A stretch of DNA of 64,000 bases. It comes from Sulfurimonas sp. Lineage in GTDB: Bacteria; Campylobacterota; Campylobacteria; Campylobacterales; Sulfurimonadaceae. Shown in pieces: positions 39,891 through 48,189 of the stretch (the stretch's first letter is position 1; every line of letters begins with the position of its first letter). A program made the position numbers and the translations under genes. The stretch covers positions 1-64,000 of the forward strand of contig NZ_JABIOQ010000071.1 in assembly GCF_018698455.1 (NCBI RefSeq), in the 5' to 3' direction. The notes beneath the pieces were generated by a model. It saw nothing but the letters and a program-made list of their open reading frames with translations. It was not told where the DNA came from and ran no database searches.

Positions 39891-40163
39891 ATGCCAAAAC
39901 CAATAGAAGTTAATCCAAATAACTTTAAAGTTAAAACTGTACTTTTTGATAATACAGAGTTTTCAATAGTTTTAGGTACTTGGGAGGGGAATGAAAATGT
40001 TCTTGCAATGCGATGGAATGGGGATAATGAAGATGACAAAGGCTATCCAAAAACATTTGGAAATCCAATGTGGTTTATCATTCATGGTGATTTAAAACAA
40101 CCTATAATTCAAGCTTTAATGCAAAATGATAAAAATATTATTGATAAGTTATTAAGTGAATAA
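39891..40163 (+). CDS. Cassette 6: hypothetical protein
   Basis: 90-aa ORF with AGAAGGG RBS. Confidence 0.6.
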   Translation: MPKPIEVNPNNFKVKTVLFDNTEFSIVLGTWEGNENVLAMRWNGDNEDDKGYPKTFGNPMWFIIHGDLKQPIIQALMQNDKNIIDKLLSE

Positions 40164-40174
40164 GCATTAAAAAT

Positions 40175-40211
40175 AAAAGTTAAGTGGTTCACACTTAACT
40201 TTTGCTATAAT
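40175..40211 (+). promoter_or_regulatory. Palindrome plus TATAAT upstream of a toxin-antitoxin pair (terminator and/or TA operator)
   Basis: AAAAGTTAAGTG-gttca-CACTTAACTTTT, then TATAAT at 40206. Confidence 0.65.
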
Positions 40212-40237
40212 GATAAGAAATAATGTGAGGAAATATA

Positions 40238-40483
40238 ATGCATACTTTAACTGTTAATATTCAAGATAGTGTCTTTCAAGAATTTTTAAATTTTGTTTCT
40301 AAAAGAAAAGAAAAAATAGAGATTACAAAAGATAAAAATTTAGAATATGATTCATATTTTTATGAAAGAAAACAAGAGCTACAAAAAGATATTGATGATA
40401 TTGACAATGGCAAAATCAAGATGATTAACAATGAAGATTTTTGGGATGAAATAGATAGTTTTACTGAATCATTACAAAAATGA
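40238..40483 (+). CDS. Cassette 6: antitoxin of ParE/RelE-type module
   Basis: Small acidic ORF overlapping a RelE/ParE-like toxin. Confidence 0.75.
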   Translation: MHTLTVNIQDSVFQEFLNFVSKRKEKIEITKDKNLEYDSYFYERKQELQKDIDDIDNGKIKMINNEDFWDEIDSFTESLQK

Positions 40484-40767
40484 AAATTATCCATAAGCCA
40501 ACTTTTTCACAACAATTGAAACAAATCATAGAGTACATCGCGAAAGACAAACCTAGCGCAAGTATGAATTTTAAAAATAAGCTAAAAGAAAATATAAACC
40601 TCATTCCAAATAATCCATTTCAATATGAACGATCACAATATTTTGATAATAAAAATATTAGAAATATGACATTCAAAAAATATACGATAGTTTACAGAGT
40701 AAGACCTGTAAAGCAAGAGATAGAAATTTTAAGAATTTTCAAGAAAAACAAACCTTCACCGCAGTAA
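40480..40767 (+). CDS. Cassette 6: RelE/ParE-family toxin
   Basis: FSQQLKQIIEYIAKDKPSASMNFKNKLKENI...KYTIVYRVRPVKQEIEILRIF. Confidence 0.85.
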   Translation: MKIIHKPTFSQQLKQIIEYIAKDKPSASMNFKNKLKENINLIPNNPFQYERSQYFDNKNIRNMTFKKYTIVYRVRPVKQEIEILRIFKKNKPSPQ

Positions 40768-40768
40768 A

Positions 40769-40837
40769 GATACAACAAAACATATGAACGCAATAAATTA
40801 CCTAGCGGAAATTTATGGTTCTATTCGACCGTTATAC
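40769..40837 (+). other. attC6
   Basis: atacAAC; GAACgcAATAAATT...AAATTTATgGTTC; GTTATAC. Confidence 0.85.
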
Positions 40838-40853
40838 ACAAAGAAGGAACATT

Positions 40854-41858
40854 ATGAACAAACCAAATATTTTTAATTATGCGACAAGTGAATTAAGCCA
40901 AGATGCGATTATCTGTTATATTTTAGAATGGGCTAAACTAGAGAATAAAGCATTTGATGAGAATTTACACACATTAGCTATAAATTTTTTAAATTCATTA
41001 TTTGAAAAATTTAAAGACATTGACATTCCAAAAGAATATCAAAAAATTGAGATAATAAAACAATATGAAAATATTGATATTTTATGTATCATTAACGATG
41101 AATATTCAATTATAATTGAATATAAAACAAATACAAAAAATCATTCTGACCAATTAAAAAGATACTTTGATAAAGTAAGTAAAAATTTTAGTAAAACAAA
41201 AATTCTACCAATTTACTTTAAAACTGGAGACCAAAGTAACTACAAAAATGTAAAAGAAAATGGATATAAAATTTATTTGCGAAAAGATTTTCTCAATATT
41301 TTAACAAGTATAAAATATTCAAATGATATTATTGAAAACTATACAGATTACTTACAAAATATTGAAGATGGAATTAATAGTTATAAAACAAAACCTATTA
41401 ATACATGGTCATGGAATGCTTGGAAAGGCTTTTACATGGAGCTTCAAGAAAAACTTAAAGATGGGAACTGGGATTATGTTTCAAATAGACAAGGTGGATT
41501 TTTAGGTTTTTGGTGGAACTGGGATTTAAAAGAAACATACCATGTATATTTACAAATTGAAACTAATTGGCAAAATGATAAATATGTTGGAAAAATAAAA
41601 ATTAAACTCTATTCTGATAATAATGAAAAAGTTAAAAAAGATATTGTGCATAAATGGAAACATCATATTTTACATGATGAAAATCATATTAAAATTATTA
41701 AACCAAGAGTTGTTAGAACTGGGAAAAGTGTAAGTATTGGAATTTTAGATAATGAGTTTAGAAAAACTGATAAAGATGGGATTATTGATATAGATAAAAC
41801 TATTGAGTTTATTCATAAAATTGAAGAAATTAAGCTAAACAAATATACATATGTATAA
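40854..41858 (+). CDS. Cassette 7: PD-(D/E)XK-family nuclease-like protein
   Basis: MNKPNIFNYATSELSQDAIICYILEWA; IDILCIINDEYSIIIEYKTNTKNHSDQLKRY. Confidence 0.75.
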   Translation: MNKPNIFNYATSELSQDAIICYILEWAKLENKAFDENLHTLAINFLNSLFEKFKDIDIPKEYQKIEIIKQYENIDILCIINDEYSIIIEYKTNTKNHSDQLKRYFDKVSKNFSKTKILPIYFKTGDQSNYKNVKENGYKIYLRKDFLNILTSIKYSNDIIENYTDYLQNIEDGINSYKTKPINTWSWNAWKGFYMELQEKLKDGNWDYVSNRQGGFLGFWWNWDLKETYHVYLQIETNWQNDKYVGKIKIKLYSDNNEKVKKDIVHKWKHHILHDENHIKIIKPRVVRTGKSVSIGILDNEFRKTDKDGIIDIDKTIEFIHKIEEIKLNKYTYV

Positions 41859-41920
41859 CAAGTCAGAGTAGCCAATACATTACCTAACGGCAATGTATTG
41901 GCTATCTTCAACCGTTAGCA
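41852..41920 (+). other. attC7
   Basis: AGCCAATACATT...AATGTATTGGCT; GTTAGCA. Confidence 0.93.
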
Positions 41921-41926
41921 TCACAC

Positions 41927-41955
41927 TTGAAGATTAAGTCTTAATTTGGTACAAT
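41927..41955 (+). promoter_or_regulatory. Internal promoter of cassette 8 toxin-antitoxin module with operator palindrome
   Basis: TTGAAG-17 bp-TACAAT; spacer contains ATTAAG-T-CTTAAT. Confidence 0.75.
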
Positions 41956-41976
41956 AAAAGGACTGAAGGAGATTTT

Positions 41977-42249
41977 ATGCAAATTGTAAATGACATAAAG
42001 CCTGTTACCTATCTAAAAAGTAGAGCAGCTGATGTTTTAAAATATATCAATGAGACTCATAGACCTATGATAATCACACAAAATGGTGAAGCTAAAGCTG
42101 TTATACAAGATCCAAAGAGTTATGAAGATATGAAAAATGCTCTTGCTATAATGAAGCTTCTTTCATTTGCAGAAGAAGATATTAGAAGTGGAAATCTTCA
42201 TGACTCCGAAGATGTTTTTGACTCTGTTGAAGAACTTCTTAGCAAGTGA
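41977..42249 (+). CDS. Cassette 8: Phd/YefM-family antitoxin
   Basis: VTYLKSRAADVLKYINETHRPMIITQNGEAKAVIQDPKSYEDM. Confidence 0.92.
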   Translation: MQIVNDIKPVTYLKSRAADVLKYINETHRPMIITQNGEAKAVIQDPKSYEDMKNALAIMKLLSFAEEDIRSGNLHDSEDVFDSVEELLSK

Positions 42250-42602
42250 GTAAAATTTATAAAGTTAAATGGACTTCAAATGCAAAAGAAGACCTTTTAA
42301 ATATTGTCGATTATATCAAAAAAGATAGTTTAAGTGCTGCAAGAAAAGTTTATGGACAAATAAAAGAAAAAGCACAATCTAGCAACTTTTTTCCTTTAAG
42401 AGGTAGAGTAGTTCCTGAACTTCTAAAAGAAGGTATAACTATTTATAGAGAACTGATTGTTCAACCTTGGAGAATTATATATAAAATTGAAAATGACACT
42501 GTTTTTATTATGGCTATTTTTGATTCAAGACAAAATGTAGAAGAGTTGTTATTACAAAAATTATTAAGAGGGCATATACTAACAAAACAGAGTAGCCAAT
42601 AA
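42246..42602 (+). CDS. Cassette 8: RelE/ParE-family toxin
   Basis: KVKWTSNAKEDLLNIVDYIKKDSLSAARKVYGQI...QPWRIIYKIENDTVFIMAIFDSRQNVEELL; stop lies inside attC8. Confidence 0.92.
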   Translation: MSKIYKVKWTSNAKEDLLNIVDYIKKDSLSAARKVYGQIKEKAQSSNFFPLRGRVVPELLKEGITIYRELIVQPWRIIYKIENDTVFIMAIFDSRQNVEELLLQKLLRGHILTKQSSQ

Positions 42603-42644
42603 ATTACCATTAAGTAATTTATTGGCTATCTTCAGTCGTTAGTT
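42576..42644 (+). other. attC8
   Basis: tacTAAC; AGCCAATAAATTAC...GTAATTTATTGGCT; GTTAGTT. Confidence 0.93.
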
Positions 42645-42657
42645 GACAAAGGCAAAA

Positions 42658-43056
42658 ATGTATTATAAAAAACCGACATCACTGGAATTAAGTATTAATT
42701 TAATTAAGTTTCCAATGATAGTTAGCATATTTGGAGTTATCGCTCTACTTATTAGTTTTTTTACCAACCCCATTGGGCTTGATAATATGGAAGCTATCAA
42801 TAGCTATGAAAAAAGGTATTCACTTATTTTTATTTTAAGTTTGAAATCAATATTTTTTTATGTTTTATCAAAAGAATTAAAGAAGAAAAAAAGTTGGGCA
42901 AGAATCGTGACTGTTATAGCTGGAGTATTACTTTTGATAGCAATCCCAATAGGAACGATTGTAGGTTTAATTTTAATTTACAACATGACTAAAGGCTGGT
43001 CTAAAGAAGTCATTGACACAACTAACAAATACGAGGAGACCAATAATTTACCCTAA
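42658..43056 (+). CDS. Cassette 9: hypothetical membrane protein
   Basis: Three to four hydrophobic segments; stop lies inside attC9; upstream TTG at 42643 is an alternative start. Confidence 0.65.
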   Translation: MYYKKPTSLELSINLIKFPMIVSIFGVIALLISFFTNPIGLDNMEAINSYEKRYSLIFILSLKSIFFYVLSKELKKKKSWARIVTVIAGVLLLIAIPIGTIVGLILIYNMTKGWSKEVIDTTNKYEETNNLP

Positions 43057-43089
43057 CGGGAAAATTATTGCTCACGACAATCGTTAGAT
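43018..43089 (+). other. attC9
   Basis: aacTAAC; CAATAATTT...AAATTATTG; GTTAGAT. Confidence 0.85.
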
Positions 43090-43110
43090 AGACAAAGGAA
43101 CATTACAGAA

Positions 43111-43851
43111 ATGACAACGATTTTTATTTTAATGGTATTGATATTAATATTTGTTAAATCTCCATTTGGAAAAGGCATAATAGGTGAAGCTTTAGTAAAT
43201 TTAGCAATAGCTCTAAGATTAAATAAAAATGAGTATCACTTATTTAAGAATGTTACTATTAGAACTAATGATGGTACAACTCAAGTTGATCATATTATAG
43301 TTTCAAAATATGGAATATTTGTAATTGAAACTAAGAATATGAAAGGGTGGATTTTTGGAGATGAAAATCAAAAAACTTGGACTCAAAAGATATACAAACA
43401 TACTAATAAATTTCAAAATCCACTGCATCAAAACTATAAACACACTAAAACCCTTGAAGCACTCTTTAAAATTGATAAAAATAAAATATTTTCAATTATT
43501 ACTTTTGTTGGAGATAGTACTTTTAAAACGGAAATGCCAGTAAATGTAACATATGCTGGAGGATTTATTAAATTCATAAATTCTAAAACAATGAAGTTAC
43601 TTTCAGAGCAAGAAGTTATAAATATTAACTTACTGATTACTGAGAAACGATTATCTAATACATTAAAAACACATATAGAGCATGTTCAACATGTGAAAGA
43701 TATTGTTCAAGAAAAAGAAAATAAAAATTTATGCCCTAGATGTGGAAACACTTTAGTAAAAAGAATTTCAAAACGAGGTAGCACTAAAAATAATGAATTT
43801 TATGGCTGTAGTAGTTATCCAAAATGTAGATATACTGCACAAGTTATCTAA
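43111..43851 (+). CDS. Cassette 10: NERD-domain protein with C-terminal topoisomerase-type zinc finger
   Basis: GEALVNLAIALRLNKNEYHLFKNVTIRTNDGTTQVDHIIVSKYGIFVIETKNMKGWIFGDE; CPRCGNTLVKRISKRGSTKNNEFYGCSSYPKCRYT. Confidence 0.9.
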   Translation: MTTIFILMVLILIFVKSPFGKGIIGEALVNLAIALRLNKNEYHLFKNVTIRTNDGTTQVDHIIVSKYGIFVIETKNMKGWIFGDENQKTWTQKIYKHTNKFQNPLHQNYKHTKTLEALFKIDKNKIFSIITFVGDSTFKTEMPVNVTYAGGFIKFINSKTMKLLSEQEVININLLITEKRLSNTLKTHIEHVQHVKDIVQEKENKNLCPRCGNTLVKRISKRGSTKNNEFYGCSSYPKCRYTAQVI

Positions 43852-44001
43852 CAAAACATAGGAGCAAATAAGTAGCCTAGCGGCGAATAACTACCTGTTG
43901 GTTTAAAAATAAAAATGATATTATCAATCTCTTTTTTATAGATTTTCTTCAATTTAGAGTATACTGTGAACCTCCTATTTATATAAGAGAGTTCGTTAGC
44001 A
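43847..44001 (+). other. attC10, terminal and degenerate or expanded
   Basis: TCTAACAAAACATAGGAGCAAATAAGTAGCCTAGCGGCG followed by a broken right arm; R' candidates GTTGGTT (43897) and GTTAGCA (43995). Confidence 0.6.
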
Positions 44002-44222
44002 TAGGACTAAACTCCTATGTGACTTTTAAGCAATAATTCTACACATAACTTTGCCTCGTGATTCAATCCGATACATTACTTCTAACGAAAAATCAAAAAT
44101 AGTATAAGCTAAAAAATTTAAAAAAAAACATACGAGTATATGCTTCATTAAGTGCATTCATGACAAGAGCACTATCCATGGTATAATAATACTAAATAAA
44201 CTTACACAACAAGAGATTAACT

Positions 44223-45890
44223 ATGAATTACCCTTATGAAAACTTAGAAAACTTTACGTTAAATAACCTACTCAATCGTTCTATAGAACTATATAATTCA
44301 CAGGCCGTTCTTTCTAAGCTTGAAGAAGAACCTATGACTTATAAAAGTTTAGGTGAAAATGTATCAACTATGGTAGCTCTCCTCCAATCACATGGCATAA
44401 CAAAAGGTGACAAAGTAGCTCTACTTAGTGAGAACTCACCAAACTGGGCTGTCGCCTATTTTAGTGTGACATACTTTGGAGCTGTTATCGTTCCCATACT
44501 TCCAGACTTTCATACTTCTGATGTTCACCATATTATAAGGCATTCTGAAGCGAAAGCTATTTTTGTATCTCAAAAACATCAAGCTACTATAGAAGAGTTT
44601 GAAAATTCAGCACTATGTTTAGCTATAAAACTTGATGACCTCACTATTATCAATGAGCTCACAAACCATAGCTATCTTAAAAAAATAAAACAAAAAATTC
44701 ATACGAAAAAAGAACAAACAATTCCTAGTGAAGATGATATAGCAGCAATTCTTTATACTTCAGGAACAACTGGGAATTCCAAAGGTGTAATGCTTTCTCA
44801 TAAAAATCTAGTAACCAATACACTCTCAACTCACTCAAAAATAAAAATACTACCTAGTGATGTATTTTTATCTATATTACCCCTTGCACATACACTTGAA
44901 TGTACAGTTGGTCTTCTAGTTCCAATTTTACATGGATCAAGTGTTGTATACATAGATAAAGTACCAACTCCAAGTGTATTACTAAAAGCCTTTAGTATTG
45001 TCAAGCCAACAATGATGGTCAGTGTACCTCTTATTATTGAAAAAATTTACAAAAATAAAATCTTACCAAAATTTACAGGTTCGTTTCTAATGCGAAATCT
45101 GTATAAAATTCCGTTTATAAGAAAACAACTAAACAAAATAGCTGGAAAACAACTGATAGAGACTTTTGGAGGAAGACTGCGTTTCTTTGGTATTGGTGGA
45201 GCTGGTGTTTCACCTTTTGTTGAGTCATTTTTAAAAGAGGCAAATTTTCCATACATCATAGGTTATGGTCTAACAGAAACTGCCCCTCTTCTTGCCGGTT
45301 CAATTTTAGGTGAGACTATTAAACTTAAATCAACAGGAACTGCCTTTCCTTATGTAAATATGGAAATACGAGATAAAAATCCAGAGACTGGCGAAGGTGA
45401 GATAGTTATACAATCACCAAGTTTAATGTTAGGTTATTATAAAGATGAAAAACAGACTGCAGAGGTTATAAAAGATGGCTGGTTTTTAACTGGTGACCTA
45501 GGCTATATTGATGAGGATGGTTTTTTATTTATCAGTGGTAGAAGCAAGAATGTCATTATAGGTAAAGGGGGAGAAAATATCTTTCCAGAACAGATTGAAG
45601 CAATTATAAACCAGCATGAGGCAATTCTTGATTCACTAGTGATGATGAGAGACGAAAGACTCATCACTAAAGTACACTTTGATTATGCACTTATCGATAA
45701 AATGTTAGACGCGCATAAACACACAGATGAAGCAATAAAAAAAGAAATCACACAACTACTTGAAGAGATAAGAATCGATGTAAATACCAAGGTGGCTTCT
45801 TACTCTAAAATGGTAAAGTTTATTGAGCAAGTTGAGCCTTTTGTAAAGACACCTACTAAAAAAATCAAACGTTTTTTATATGTTGAATAA
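44223..45890 (+). CDS. AMP-binding long-chain acyl-CoA synthetase-like protein
   Basis: ILYTSGTTGNSKGVMLSHKNL, GYGLTETAPL, GWFLTGDLGYIDEDGFLFISGR. Confidence 0.92.
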   Translation: MNYPYENLENFTLNNLLNRSIELYNSQAVLSKLEEEPMTYKSLGENVSTMVALLQSHGITKGDKVALLSENSPNWAVAYFSVTYFGAVIVPILPDFHTSDVHHIIRHSEAKAIFVSQKHQATIEEFENSALCLAIKLDDLTIINELTNHSYLKKIKQKIHTKKEQTIPSEDDIAAILYTSGTTGNSKGVMLSHKNLVTNTLSTHSKIKILPSDVFLSILPLAHTLECTVGLLVPILHGSSVVYIDKVPTPSVLLKAFSIVKPTMMVSVPLIIEKIYKNKILPKFTGSFLMRNLYKIPFIRKQLNKIAGKQLIETFGGRLRFFGIGGAGVSPFVESFLKEANFPYIIGYGLTETAPLLAGSILGETIKLKSTGTAFPYVNMEIRDKNPETGEGEIVIQSPSLMLGYYKDEKQTAEVIKDGWFLTGDLGYIDEDGFLFISGRSKNVIIGKGGENIFPEQIEAIINQHEAILDSLVMMRDERLITKVHFDYALIDKMLDAHKHTDEAIKKEITQLLEEIRIDVNTKVASYSKMVKFIEQVEPFVKTPTKKIKRFLYVE

Positions 45891-46137
45891 CTTTTATAGG
45901 AAGAAATAATTAAAAAGCTTAATAAAATTATACACAAGGATATATCTATTCTTGTATGAGCTCAGATATCAAATACTTTTTATAGTAACAGTGTATTAAA
46001 AAAAATTTAGATGTTGGAATGTTAGAAGTTGTTACTACTTCTGGCGGAAGATTTGTTATACGAAACATCAAACAGCCCTATCTATATCATAGAGCTATTA
46101 TTGGAGATATTGTAAGTGCTTTACACTATTAAACGAT

Positions 46138-47058
46138 TTAAAACTGAGGTTGAACGAAAGGGATAACCTGTTTTTTACGACTTAAAACACCATCTAACCA
46201 CATTTGGTTATTCTCTAGTTTTTTACCAAATGCTTTCTCAATTTTACTTGCATCATCACTTACACAAAGAAGTTGAGAACCTTCTTTCATAATGTCTGTT
46301 AAAAGAACTAACATAGTATGAAGGCCTTCATCTTCTTTCATAACAATCATATCTGCATAGATTTCATCTTTTCTATCGTCAAGAGCTGAGATATCAATCA
46401 TTTCTAATTGATTTACACCTACTTTGTAGCCATTCATATCAAATGGTTTGTAGTCTTTTGTATTTAAATCTCTAGCCGATGCACCTGTTGTTGCAGACTT
46501 TACTATAAACATTTCCATAGCCAACTCTTTATAGTTTTCTATTTGGGCTATTTTTGCTAACTCTTTTACTGCTTTAGTATCTGCTTTTGTGCATGTCGGA
46601 GATTTAAAGATAACCGTATCACTTAAAATAGCCATCATCATCATACCGGCGATATCTTTAGGAATAGTAACACCTAGTGCATCATAAACCTCTTTAACAA
46701 CAGTGTTAGAGCATCCTATAGGTCTTATCCAACATTCTAAAGGAGTTGATGTCATTATGTCACCAAGTTTGTGGTGATCGATAATACCAAGGATAGTTGC
46801 TTGATCAATATCATCTTGGAAATGTGCCTTATCTGTTGAGTCAACAAGATAAACTCTCTCTCCGGCTACTGAAGTTTTAAGGATTGGCAGTTGACCATCA
46901 AATTTATCTAAAATAAATCTTGTTTCATCAGAGATATCACCTTGACGAGAAGGAATATATTCTTCATCTTCTAGTTGATTTTTTAAGTATGATATTGCGA
47001 TAGCACCTACAATAGAATCACTATCTGGATTTCTGTGTCCGAAAACATATACTGACAT
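46138..47058 (-). CDS. ppaC: Manganese-dependent inorganic pyrophosphatase
   Basis: VFGHRNPDSDSIVGAIA, GIIDHHKLGD. Confidence 0.94.
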   Translation of the reverse strand: MSVYVFGHRNPDSDSIVGAIAISYLKNQLEDEEYIPSRQGDISDETRFILDKFDGQLPILKTSVAGERVYLVDSTDKAHFQDDIDQATILGIIDHHKLGDIMTSTPLECWIRPIGCSNTVVKEVYDALGVTIPKDIAGMMMMAILSDTVIFKSPTCTKADTKAVKELAKIAQIENYKELAMEMFIVKSATTGASARDLNTKDYKPFDMNGYKVGVNQLEMIDISALDDRKDEIYADMIVMKEDEGLHTMLVLLTDIMKEGSQLLCVSDDASKIEKAFGKKLENNQMWLDGVLSRKKQVIPFVQPQF

Positions 47059-47109
47059 AAATAAAGCCTTTATAATTTTTTTTTGAAATTATACTACACT
47101 TTTATTAGA

Positions 47110-48174
47110 TTAGCTTTGGCAAGGATAATCTTCAATAATTTCTTTAAAGACTTCTAAGTTGTCACTAAAAAGATCTACTAGTCTTGGATCAAATTTTGTA
47201 CCACTAAGCCCAACAACATACTTAACAGACTTCTCAAAACTCCATGCTTTTTCATAAGCACGATCATGTGTTATAGAATCTATAACATCAGCTATAGCTA
47301 CTAAACGACCAAAAATATGAATTTCTTCACCTTTTAAACCTCTTGGATAGCCTGTTCCATCATAATTTTCGTGGTGCTGTGAAGCTATGATACGGACAGC
47401 TTTTAAAAGTTCATTTTTTGATTTTTTTAAGATATTTTCGGCAAGAGCTGGGTATTGATGTATTTCTTCTAATTCTTGCGGAGTTAGTTTTGTCTTTTTT
47501 TGTAAGACATTACTTTTAATCAGGGATTTTCCAATACTATATAAGGGTGAGGCATGTGAGATTGTCTCCACCTCTGAAGTCGTTAAATGTCCTTCTAATA
47601 TAGCTAGCTCTTTAGCAATTTTGGTAACCCTTTTAATGTGACAGGCTTCTTCATCACTGTCAGAAGAAATAATTTCTGTTAAAATATACATAATCTCTTT
47701 TTGTGCTTGCTTTAGGTATGAATTTTGTTGTATTTTTGCACTTTTAATCTCTTTATTTAAAAAAATATTGTTATACTCAAGCACCCTTTTGTATCTATAA
47801 TGTTCAAGATGATTTTCTACACGCGACTGTAGTACTGCAGGATAAAAAGGTTTAGTAACATAATCAATAGCACCAACATTAAATCCTTCTTCTATTGAAT
47901 CTGCATCATCTTTATCAGTTAAGAAAAATATAGGAGTATCTTTAATAGCTGGAGTATTTTTAATAATCTTACTCAAATGAAATCCATCAATATCAGGTAA
48001 ATAAGCATCAAGTAAAATCAAGTCAAAGCGTTTATGTTTTAAAAATTCTATTGCCTCTTTCGCACTAAGAGCTTCTGTAAAGTTGTATTTATCATTATGA
48101 AGTATTCTCTTAGCCATTATGATATTTTCGCTTAAACTGTCAACTATCATAATTTCATAATTTTCATTCATCAT
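47110..48174 (-). CDS. Response regulator with HD-GYP domain
   Basis: REC LILLDAYLPDIDG; ASQHHENYDGTGYPRGLKGEEIHIFGRLVAIADVID. Confidence 0.93.
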   Translation of the reverse strand: MMNENYEIMIVDSLSENIIMAKRILHNDKYNFTEALSAKEAIEFLKHKRFDLILLDAYLPDIDGFHLSKIIKNTPAIKDTPIFFLTDKDDADSIEEGFNVGAIDYVTKPFYPAVLQSRVENHLEHYRYKRVLEYNNIFLNKEIKSAKIQQNSYLKQAQKEIMYILTEIISSDSDEEACHIKRVTKIAKELAILEGHLTTSEVETISHASPLYSIGKSLIKSNVLQKKTKLTPQELEEIHQYPALAENILKKSKNELLKAVRIIASQHHENYDGTGYPRGLKGEEIHIFGRLVAIADVIDSITHDRAYEKAWSFEKSVKYVVGLSGTKFDPRLVDLFSDNLEVFKEIIEDYPCQS

Positions 48175-48189
48175 CTGCTTCCTAGGTAT

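Noticed and set aside
33104-44001. Recurring palindromic repeats could suggest a CRISPR array or REP elements
   Set aside because: Spacing is variable (~0.45-2.9 kb) with a complete gene between repeats, R''/R' boxes and a divergent IntI; attC sites fit much better.
44030-44220. TTCTAAC at ~44080 as a further attC
   Set aside because: No paired arm or R' box before the acyl-CoA synthetase gene.
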